In this document: positions 1 through 5,637 of the stretch, one piece after another
Position numbering within the stretch: position 1 is the stretch's first letter
Layout: each line of letters starts with the position of its first letter
Assembly (NCBI GenBank): GCA_021730855.1
Contig: JAKFYM010000095.1
Coordinates: 1 to 9,192 of the forward strand
Reading direction: 5' to 3'
Source of the DNA: Bdellovibrionales bacterium
Lineage (GTDB): Bacteria > Bdellovibrionota > UBA1018 > CAIPTA01
Length of the DNA: 9,192 bases
Notes under the pieces: model-generated
The model's database searches: none
Told to the model about the DNA's origin: nothing
Seen by the model: only the letters and a program-made list of their open reading frames with translations
Made by a program: the position numbers and the translations under genes

Positions 1-1122
1 GACCCGAACAATGGCGAAGTGCTCTCGATGCTGAGCTGGCCGAGCTTCGACTCTACCGAATTTTCGGTGGGAATCCGCCCCGAATACTGGCGGGAGCTCT
101 CCACCAATGAAGACAAGCCCCTGCGAGACAAGACCATCATCGATCACTACAGCCCGGGCTCCACCTTCAAAATCATCTCGGCCCTGGCCGGATTGGAAGA
201 AGGCCTGATCAACGAGAACACGATCGTGAACAGCGGCGGCTCCTTCATGTTCGGAGGCCGGCCCTTCCACGATTGGAAAAAAGAGGGCCACGGCCCCACC
301 GATGTGATCAAGTCGCTCTACCGCTCCGTGGATATTTTCTACTATAAGCTCGCCACCCGCATCGAGATCGACGTGCTGGCCCGCTATGCCCGCAACCTCG
401 GCCTCGGCCAGCGCACCGGCATCAAGCTGCCGGGCGAGATCCCCGGCCTCGTGCCCGACACGGGCTGGAAAAAACGCACCCAGGGCACGGAATGGTTCCC
501 CGGAGAGACCCTCTCGGTGATCATCGGCCAGGGCTCGCTAAACACCACGCCTTTACAACTCGCCAATATGGTGGCAGCGATCGCCAATGGGGGAACCATC
601 TATCGCCCCCGCGTGGTGAAGTACATCGAGGACCAAGATGGATCGATCCTGGAGAAATCTGAGCCCGAGGTGATCCACCAGGCGCGCTTCAGCGACCACA
701 ACCTCCAACTCGTGCGCAAGGGAATCCAGGCCGTGCTCCAGCACGACAATGGCACCGCCCACGCCTCCTGGGTGCCTGGCATCGAAGCCGCCGGCAAGAC
801 CGGCACCTCGCAGGTGATCCGCTTCACGGCCGATACGGTTTTCAAAGATTGCAAAAATCTTGAACGCCGCTACCGCCACCATGGGCTCTTTGTGGCCTAT
901 GCCCCGGTGGACGATCCAAAGATCGCCGTGGCCGTGGTGGCCGAGCACTCCTGCTCCGGCTCCGGAGCCGCCGCGCCGATCGCGATGGCATTGATTAAAA
1001 AATATTTATCGAAAATAAACCCCGAGAAATATTCCGACGAAGCGCTGGCAGAGGCCAAAACTGCGTACTGGAAGCGCCGCTCCGCCTCCTCGCAGGCTGC
1101 GCAGAAAGCCGAGGCCGAATAA
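1..1122 (+). CDS. mrdA: Penicillin-binding protein 2 (peptidoglycan DD-transpeptidase), 3' part
   Basis: This is the C-terminal part of the elongasome transpeptidase PBP2, which cross-links new lateral-wall peptidoglycan in the periplasm as partner of RodA. The frame is open from base 1 (DPNNGEVLSMLSWPSFD, the usual start of the transpeptidase domain), so the N-terminal anchor and pedestal lie outside the window; 373 residues are visible. The three active-site motifs are in order: SPGSTFK with the acylated serine at bases 160-162, an SxN-type motif reading Ser-Val-Asp at 325-333, and KTGT at 796-807. The asparagine-to-aspartate form of the second motif is, from memory, common in PBP2. Downstream come the GQG..TPLQLA and FVAYAP..DP segments typical of class B PBPs. 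The short tail after about base 1030 is Ala/Lys/Glu-rich. The stop codon shares one base with the rodA start, which implies translational coupling. An FtsI assignment is less likely because rodA follows directly. Confidence 0.95.
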   Translation, partial: DPNNGEVLSMLSWPSFDSTEFSVGIRPEYWRELSTNEDKPLRDKTIIDHYSPGSTFKIISALAGLEEGLINENTIVNSGGSFMFGGRPFHDWKKEGHGPTDVIKSLYRSVDIFYYKLATRIEIDVLARYARNLGLGQRTGIKLPGEIPGLVPDTGWKKRTQGTEWFPGETLSVIIGQGSLNTTPLQLANMVAAIANGGTIYRPRVVKYIEDQDGSILEKSEPEVIHQARFSDHNLQLVRKGIQAVLQHDNGTAHASWVPGIEAAGKTGTSQVIRFTADTVFKDCKNLERRYRHHGLFVAYAPVDDPKIAVAVVAEHSCSGSGAAAPIAMALIKKYLSKINPEKYSDEALAEAKTAYWKRRSASSQAAQKAEAE

Positions 1123-2234
1123 TGCCCAGTCTGACAAATGAAGAAGTAGGCTCGCAGAAATTTGATCCCACGGTGGTGTGGGTGAGTGCCTGCCTCATCA
1201 TCCTGGGAATCGTGAATCTCTATAGCGCCACTTTTGCCTCCCGGGGCGTGGAGGCGCAATTCTGGAAGCAGCAGGCCGTGTGGTCGCTGCTCGGGCTGGT
1301 AGGTGGCATCATGCTCTATCTTGTGCACTACCGGGTGCTCGAGCGTTTTGCCTATTTCGCCTATGCCGCAAACCTGCTCTTGCTCGTGGCGGTGCTCCTG
1401 GTGGGAAAAAGCGTGCTCGGCGCCAAGCGCTGGCTAGGTTTCGGCCCCTTCACGATCCAGCCCTCGGAATTCATGAAAATCACCATCGCCTGGACCCTGG
1501 CGAAGTATTTCCACGACGATCAATTCCGTGAACACTACGACCTAAAAAACCTGCTCATCCCCGTGCTCCTCGTGCTGATCCCCGTGCTGCTCGTGATGGC
1601 CCAGCCCGACCTTGGCACCGCCATGATCATCTTGGCCGTGAGCTCAAGCATCATCCTGTTCGTGAAAGTGAGCCCCCGCCTGCTGATTGGCATTGCCATC
1701 CTCGGCGCCATTCTCCTGCCGATCGCCTATAAATTCGTGCTGAAAGACTACCAACGCCAGCGCATCATCACCTTCATCAACCCCCAGAGCGATCCGCGCG
1801 GGGCGGGATACAACTCCATCCAGTCGATGATCGCCGTGGGTAGCGGACAATTCATCGGCAAGGGCTATAAAAAGGGGACGCAGTCACAGCTCAACTTCCT
1901 GCCCGAGCACCATACGGATTTTATTTTTTCTGTGTATAGCGAGGAGCATGGCTTCATCGGTTTCATCTTGCTGATCGTGCTCTATTTGCTCCTGCTCGCC
2001 AATGCGATGAAAATCGCCTACGGATCCAACGATAAATTCGGAATGCTCTTCGCCTTCGGGGTGGGCAGCCTTTTTTTCTGGCATATTTTTATCAATATCG
2101 GGATGACCACCGGGATTATGCCGATCGTGGGCGTGCCCCTTCCCTTCATGAGCTACGGGGGCTCTTTCATGCTGTCCTGCCTATTTGCGGTGAGCATCCT
2201 CGCGAACATTGCGAATAAGAAATCGATGTTCTAG
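1122..2234 (+). CDS. rodA: RodA, SEDS-family peptidoglycan glycosyltransferase
   Basis: This inner-membrane SEDS protein polymerises lipid II into glycan strands during cell elongation and works with PBP2, encoded immediately upstream. Its 370 residues match the normal RodA length. About ten hydrophobic segments can be seen, the first near residues 17-38 and the last near 347-364. Conserved SEDS blocks are present: GAKRWLGFGPFTIQPSEFMK (100-119), AQPDLGTA (160-167), RGAGYNSIQSMIAVGSG (226-242), PEHHTDFIFSV (261-271) and PLPFMSYGGS (339-348). Asp266 in the PEHHTDF block corresponds to the essential aspartate of RodA/FtsW. The ATG overlaps the PBP2 stop (TAATG), with a GAGG Shine-Dalgarno at 1111-1114, seven bases before it. 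FtsW is the main alternative, but the PBP2 neighbour and the FTIQPSEFMK form favour RodA. Nothing is missing. Confidence 0.96.
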   Translation: MPSLTNEEVGSQKFDPTVVWVSACLIILGIVNLYSATFASRGVEAQFWKQQAVWSLLGLVGGIMLYLVHYRVLERFAYFAYAANLLLLVAVLLVGKSVLGAKRWLGFGPFTIQPSEFMKITIAWTLAKYFHDDQFREHYDLKNLLIPVLLVLIPVLLVMAQPDLGTAMIILAVSSSIILFVKVSPRLLIGIAILGAILLPIAYKFVLKDYQRQRIITFINPQSDPRGAGYNSIQSMIAVGSGQFIGKGYKKGTQSQLNFLPEHHTDFIFSVYSEEHGFIGFILLIVLYLLLLANAMKIAYGSNDKFGMLFAFGVGSLFFWHIFINIGMTTGIMPIVGVPLPFMSYGGSFMLSCLFAVSILANIANKKSMF

Positions 2235-2243
2235 AACGGATGC

Positions 2244-3215
2244 GTGGACGCACCCTATTTCACCTATAGCGACAGCCTGATCCGCCGCTACGGGGCCAAG
2301 ACATACAAAATTACTTTATCCGGAGGGCAGACGTGTCCCACCCGCGATGGTACCTTTGGCCCCCGCAAGGGCTGGGGCGGCTGCTCCTTCTGCGACGTGC
2401 ACGGGAGCGCGAGCTATTTCTCTAACCTACGCAGGGAAATGCCGGTGCGGCTGCAGCTCGATGCCGCCGCCGGAGCTATCCGCAAGCGCTTCAAGGCCGA
2501 GAAGTTCGTGGCCTATTTCCAGAGCTATACGACCACCCACCAGGAGATCGAGGAGTTCAAGCACCGCTACGACGAGGCCGTGGCCTATCCGGGCGTGGTG
2601 CGCTTGGCGGTGGGAACCAGGCCGGATTGCCTGCCAGAGGAAATCCTCGCCCTCCTAGGCACCTACCTCGACCGTGTGGACGTGCAACTCGAGCTCGGAG
2701 TGCAGAGCCTGCAGGACGAGGTGCTCGAGTGGTTTGACCGGGGCCATGACGCCGCCTGCGCGATCGATGGCCTCGAGCGTGCCCTCGCCGCCGCCGCCCG
2801 CTTCCGCGCCCAGGGCCTGCCGCATGAGCTCGATGTAAGCGCCCACCTCATCATTGGCGCTCCCATGGAAACCGACGAAGACCTAATCCGCATGGCCCAG
2901 CGCCTGAATGCCGTGGGCGTGCAAGGGGTGAAGCTCCATCACCTCCATGTGCTGAAGAAGACAAAGCTCGAGCGCAAGTTCAAGGCGGGGGAATTTCCCC
3001 TCCTCGAAATGGAAGAATACTTTGCGCGCGCGGCGGTCTTTCTCCGTCACCTAGACCCCGGGATCGTGGTGCATAGGACCCATGGCCTTGCCCCCCATCC
3101 CGAAGAGCTTGTGGGCCCCGCCTGGTCGGCCCAGAAGATCCATCCCGTGGAGCAGTTCAAACGCTGGATGCAGGAGCGCGGCTGGCGGCAGGGCGACCTA
3201 GTGCACCCTGCGTGA
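2244..3215 (+). CDS. yhcC: YhcC-family (TIGR01212) radical SAM protein
   Basis: This is a radical SAM protein of the YhcC family, whose substrate is unknown. The match rests on several family blocks seen here: RRYGAKTYKITLSGG near the N terminus, CPTRDGT.G..GGCSFC, YFQSYTTTH, VGTRPDCLPEE, LELGVQS, DRGHD, SAHLIIGAPMET, GVKLHHLHVLKKT and HRTHGLAPHPEELVGPAW. The iron-sulfur cysteines are most likely Cys31, Cys47 and Cys50, spaced Cx15CxxC. That is a longer first gap than the classic CxxxCxxC, and longer than the E. coli YhcC spacing as I remember it. The start is a GTG nine bases after the rodA stop. It is the only start codon available between the in-frame rodA stop and the conserved N-terminal block. 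No good Shine-Dalgarno precedes it, so translation is probably coupled to rodA. Length (323) fits the family (about 300-320). No recognisable tRNA or rRNA modification role can be assigned. Confidence 0.9.
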   Translation: MDAPYFTYSDSLIRRYGAKTYKITLSGGQTCPTRDGTFGPRKGWGGCSFCDVHGSASYFSNLRREMPVRLQLDAAAGAIRKRFKAEKFVAYFQSYTTTHQEIEEFKHRYDEAVAYPGVVRLAVGTRPDCLPEEILALLGTYLDRVDVQLELGVQSLQDEVLEWFDRGHDAACAIDGLERALAAAARFRAQGLPHELDVSAHLIIGAPMETDEDLIRMAQRLNAVGVQGVKLHHLHVLKKTKLERKFKAGEFPLLEMEEYFARAAVFLRHLDPGIVVHRTHGLAPHPEELVGPAWSAQKIHPVEQFKRWMQERGWRQGDLVHPA

Positions 3216-3270
3216 TCCTGGCCTCTGCTGACGATTTTTCACTGTCTCCGATCATGAAATAATCCAAGCA

Positions 3271-3292
3271 TTTCTTATGTTTAGCTAAGAAA
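3271..3292. other. AT-rich inverted repeat after the rodA-yhcC operon
   Basis: TTTCTTA (3271-3277) and TAAGAAA (3286-3292) form a perfect 7-bp stem around an 8-base loop. It lies between the yhcC-like gene and the next start, where a terminator would be expected. The stem has only one G-C pair and no run of T follows on either strand, so a normal intrinsic terminator is doubtful; an operator for the next gene is equally possible. Confidence 0.3.
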
Positions 3293-3346
3293 AACGCCCC
3301 TCAAGTTTCCCCCACCTCCTACCGAATAATACATGACCATATTAAT

Positions 3347-3351
3347 AAGGA
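3347..3351 (+). promoter_or_regulatory. Ribosome-binding site that selects a TTG start
   Basis: AAGGA lies eight bases before the in-frame TTG at 3360. The in-frame ATG at 3333 has no Shine-Dalgarno before it. The same AAGGA motif precedes the genes at 4244, 4601 and 5158 at spacings of 6-8 bases, so this is the preferred site in this neighbourhood. Confidence 0.6.
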
Positions 3352-3359
3352 ATAACCCC

Positions 3360-4082
3360 TTGAAGCGGCTTTTTTTCTTTCTCATCCTGCTGCTGTGCAC
3401 GCCTCTGGCCGAAGCGTCGCCCCTTTCGCTCGCCTGCCAAAAGCTCGCAGCCGACGCGGACAACAGCAAAAAATGCTCAGAGCACGCCACCTATTTTGAG
3501 CTCAATTCCCACTACGTGCTCACCTGCGCCTCGCTCCATGCTGATACCGAAGCCCGCATGCGCTGCCTCAAAAGCGGGGCCGACCTTGAAACCATCAACC
3601 TTTGCAAAAACCTTGGCTGGAATATTGAGAACACCCTCACCTGCCTGCGCACCAATCCCACCCAAGAAAGCATTCACTCTTGCCGGAATTTCTCGAAAGA
3701 GGAAAACACCCAATTGCGCTGCCTGCGCTTGGGCCGCGAACAAGCCCAGGTGCAAGCCTGCCAGAGCTTCAGCAAATTTCCCGAAGAAAGGTTCCGCTGC
3801 TTAGAGATGGATATTTCCGCGGCCGACACCCGCACGTGCCGCAACCACAACCCTGGCGTGGAAGCGCGTTTCCTCTGCCTACAGGGCGTGGTGGCCGAGC
3901 GCGAACGCGAGTTCCGAGCCGTACTGGCGGAAACGCAAAAGCGCGTGAGCGAGGAAAAGGCCTTGGAGAAACAATTGCTGGCCGATGAAGAATCCCGAAA
4001 ACGAAGGAAGGCCGGCCGCAGCTTGGCTTCGGAACCACCACGCGTAGAAACTGGTGTGTGGACGGAAAAAGCTAACAAATAG
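3360..4082 (+). CDS. Exported protein with six Cys-x12-Cys repeat units
   Basis: I do not recognise the family. From the TTG start the protein has 240 residues. A signal peptide (MKRLFFFLILLLCTPLAEA) has a likely signal peptidase I site after Ala19; the Cys13 context is not a lipobox. The mature part is six consecutive Cys-x12-Cys units: Cys26/39, 56/69, 82/95, 108/121, 134/147 and 160/173. Units 2-6 are each exactly 26 residues with a loose pattern C-x-N/S-[LF]-x7-R-[FLM]-x-C-L; unit 1 is 30 residues. All twelve mature cysteines belong to this pattern, which suggests one disulfide per unit in the periplasm, perhaps a stack of helical hairpins. The rest (about 186-240) is charged, Glu/Lys/Arg-rich and probably helical, ending in a Pro-containing tail. 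Starting at the ATG at 3333 would add nine residues, but it has no ribosome-binding site. The gene follows the yhcC-like gene after 144 bases, so it is probably transcribed separately. Function is unknown; structural scaffolding or binding is only a guess. Confidence 0.85.
   Translation: MKRLFFFLILLLCTPLAEASPLSLACQKLAADADNSKKCSEHATYFELNSHYVLTCASLHADTEARMRCLKSGADLETINLCKNLGWNIENTLTCLRTNPTQESIHSCRNFSKEENTQLRCLRLGREQAQVQACQSFSKFPEERFRCLEMDISAADTRTCRNHNPGVEARFLCLQGVVAEREREFRAVLAETQKRVSEEKALEKQLLADEESRKRRKAGRSLASEPPRVETGVWTEKANK
3435..3914 (+). repeat. Six protein-level twin-cysteine repeat units
   Basis: The units begin at 3435, 3525, 3603, 3681, 3759 and 3837. The last five are each 78 bases (26 codons), the first 90 bases. 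Within each, two cysteine codons are separated by exactly 12 codons. In units 2-6 the second cysteine is always followed by Leu. DNA identity between units is low while the spacing is exact, which means old duplication with selection on protein structure rather than recent DNA repeat expansion. Confidence 0.85.
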
Positions 4083-4110
4083 AACTCTCTGTTTTTTCCA
4101 CGCGTACCAA

Positions 4111-4148
4111 GCAAGGCACACTTGCCTATTCTGGAAGTAAAATTCCAG
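4111..4148. other. Two small adjacent hairpins downstream of the Cys-repeat gene
   Basis: GCAAG/CTTGC (4111-4115 with 4121-4125, 5-base loop) is followed by CTGGAA/TTCCAG (4131-4136 with 4143-4148, 6-base loop). They sit about 30-65 bases after the stop at 4082. No T-run follows either, so they may mark a weak or factor-dependent 3' end; a terminator role is not established. Confidence 0.3.
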
Positions 4149-4243
4149 TCCCTCGCCCCGTGATAAGCTCCCCTTGCAAGAAATGACTTATTGCGTTACA
4201 TGCACCTAGGCATTCCATAGATCTAAACCCTTAAGGACTACTT

Positions 4244-4453
4244 ATGAAATATACTGTAGCGGCAATTCTCGCTTTCATCGGACCCATTGTTGCGTTCGCT
4301 GAGGTTGGTTTTTCTGGAGAGGTGAGCCTAGATAGGTTACCGATCTTGGCCTCTCAAGACCAATCCGGATTTAGAAATCTTTCCCCAGACGGTAGCTGTG
4401 AAGAATTATTTGGATGCACTCTGGGAATCGGGATTTCGGCCGATGGAAGCTAG
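4244..4453 (+). CDS. Small exported hypothetical protein, one cysteine pair
   Basis: This short protein of 69 residues is not recognised. It has a clear signal peptide, MKYTVAAILAFIGPIVAFA, with a likely cut after Ala19, leaving a mature peptide of about 50 residues. That peptide contains only Cys52 and Cys58 (C-x5-C). A good AAGGA ribosome-binding site lies six bases before the ATG. The mature N terminus (GFSGEVSLDRLP) loosely resembles that of the exported protein encoded at 5158 (TLPGKISVHGLL). The gene could therefore be a shortened relative, but the similarity is weak. Base composition is lower in GC than rodA or rlmN. A real small secreted gene is likely; truncation of a longer ancestor is possible because the next 147 bases are non-coding. 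Confidence 0.6.
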   Translation: MKYTVAAILAFIGPIVAFAEVGFSGEVSLDRLPILASQDQSGFRNLSPDGSCEELFGCTLGIGISADGS

Positions 4454-4455
4454 TG

Positions 4456-4486
4456 TGGATCCAAGTTGTCGAAGACGATGGATCCA
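4456..4486. promoter_or_regulatory. Paired TGGATCCA palindromes
   Basis: The 8-bp palindrome TGGATCCA occurs twice, at 4456-4463 and 4479-4486, 23 bases start to start (about two helical turns). It lies between the stop of the small gene and the next operon. The pair could be a dimeric operator for the genes at 4601-5637, but no promoter can be placed with confidence. Confidence 0.25.
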
Positions 4487-4600
4487 TTCACAGATTTCGT
4501 CTGTGACGGACTCACGAGATCCGCTAAAATATTTTGGAAAAATTCCCTAAAATTAGAAAAATAGTTTTTGGTTAGTACTTAAACTCATAAAGGAAATAAT

Positions 4601-5146
4601 ATGCAGTCATGGTCAGCATTTGTTATCGGTAGTTTCATAACCCTCGCGGCAGAGGCACAAGTCCCAGACGCAGACCTGATTGATGTCACCGGCCAGACAG
4701 GCACAGGTTACGCAGCTTCAAGCCAGACTCAGCCAGAGAGGGGCACCACTTTATTTGCGGGACCAGTACGTCAATGCAGAGTTTCCTTTCGGAATACTTC
4801 GGTGAGCGTAGTGGCCGAGCTCGACCCCGGATATTCAGGGGAGCTAATTTCCATAGATTTAGCAGATGCGCAAAAGGATGTCAGCGCTCGCGAAGGCGAT
4901 GCACGGGTGATAAATTTTCGACGAGAAATGACGGCAGCCCAAATCCAGAATGAATGTAAACGCGTCTTTTCGGTGAGTGGCGCCTCCGGAAATCAAACCC
5001 TAACTCTTCGCTGGGATGGCAGTAACAAGCCCAGCTATGAATACAGCACAAATATTGTTTGTAGTAACGACGGCAACGCCCAATACACTCGCATCTACAA
5101 GGCAACCTGCGATTTCACCTTTCATTTAACTCGTGTTCGGAACTAA
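4601..5146 (+). CDS. Exported hypothetical protein with four cysteines
   Basis: The product of 181 residues is not recognised. The N terminus MQSWSAFVIGSFITLAAEA reads as a signal peptide with a signal peptidase I site after Ala19. It is unusual in having no Lys or Arg before the hydrophobic stretch. The mature protein has four cysteines (59, 119, 154, 170), consistent with two disulfides. Its alternating hydrophobic pattern (RVSFRNTSVSVVAEL, TLTLRWDG, CDFTFHLTRV) suggests a beta-rich domain. AAGGA at 4590-4594 is spaced six bases from the ATG. The stop overlaps the ribosome-binding site of the next gene, so the two are co-transcribed. GC is lower than in neighbouring core genes. No enzyme motif is visible; an extracellular or periplasmic binding or surface protein is the most that can be inferred. 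Confidence 0.7.
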   Translation: MQSWSAFVIGSFITLAAEAQVPDADLIDVTGQTGTGYAASSQTQPERGTTLFAGPVRQCRVSFRNTSVSVVAELDPGYSGELISIDLADAQKDVSAREGDARVINFRREMTAAQIQNECKRVFSVSGASGNQTLTLRWDGSNKPSYEYSTNIVCSNDGNAQYTRIYKATCDFTFHLTRVRN

Positions 5147-5149
5147 GGA
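5145..5149 (+). promoter_or_regulatory. Ribosome-binding site overlapping the upstream stop codon
   Basis: AAGGA overlaps the TAA stop at 5144-5146 and is eight bases from the ATG at 5158. The in-frame ATG at 5149 overlaps this motif and so cannot use it. This favours the ATG at 5158 as the start and indicates translational coupling. Confidence 0.6.
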
Positions 5150-5157
5150 TGGCTCAA

Positions 5158-5637
5158 ATGAATAACAGATGGTTGCAAAGGCTGAATAAAACAAGGCCGG
5201 TATTGGTGTGCTTGGGTGCACTTTCTGTCTTTTGCTTGCCATTGGATAGAGCCCGCGCCGCACCCATCACCCTCCCCGGGAAGATTTCCGTGCATGGCCT
5301 TTTGACTCAAATCGTCCTTACAAATTTTTTAGAAACCTTTTATCGCGAGAAAAGTATTATGCCTGAAGTGTCGGGCACCAGCACAATGTATAGCGCTAGA
5401 GTCGACTGTACTTTGAGAGAAATAGCTGTCTGCTCTGTAACAGCGCAAGCAAACGTTTTAAATATGGAGCCATATACCAGCTTCGAACTATTTAACCTTT
5501 TAAGCGATTTACCTGTCCCGCCATTCCGCTATCTCAACCAAATCACCGTAGAGAAAATGGAATGCAGCCGGGCCACCCTAAATGATGGCCTACATGCCGA
5601 CACATGTACTTTAACCAACGTCACCTTTGACTATTGA
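5158..5637 (+). CDS. Exported hypothetical protein with four mature cysteines
   Basis: This 159-residue protein is not recognised. From the chosen start it has a basic N region (MNNRWLQRLNKTRP), a hydrophobic core (about residues 15-29) and a likely signal peptidase I site ARA after residue 34. The mature part has four cysteines (84, 92, 136, 150), again suggesting two disulfides. Cys84 and Cys92 sit in VDCTLREIAVCSV, a possible beta hairpin. It is the second gene of a pair: the preceding stop overlaps its ribosome-binding site. An alternative start nine bases upstream adds Met-Ala-Gln but lacks a free Shine-Dalgarno. GC falls to about 40-45% in sampled lines, unlike the adjacent rlmN. The 3' end overlaps the 3' end of rlmN by seven bases. 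Its function is unknown; the shared layout suggests it acts with the preceding exported protein. Confidence 0.7.
   Translation: MNNRWLQRLNKTRPVLVCLGALSVFCLPLDRARAAPITLPGKISVHGLLTQIVLTNFLETFYREKSIMPEVSGTSTMYSARVDCTLREIAVCSVTAQANVLNMEPYTSFELFNLLSDLPVPPFRYLNQITVEKMECSRATLNDGLHADTCTLTNVTFDY

Noticed and set aside
3378..3420. Lipoprotein signal at Cys13 of the Cys-repeat protein
   Set aside because: The residue before the cysteine is Leu, not Gly/Ala/Ser, so there is no lipobox; a signal peptidase I site (AEA) follows.
3674..4121. Several open frames opposite or overlapping the Cys-repeat gene
   Set aside because: The + frame has a ribosome-binding site, signal peptide and exact 26-residue period; the others have none of these.
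4174..4202. TTGCAA and TACATG 17 bases apart as a promoter for the gene at 4244
   Set aside because: Only four and three of six consensus matches; chance is as good an explanation.
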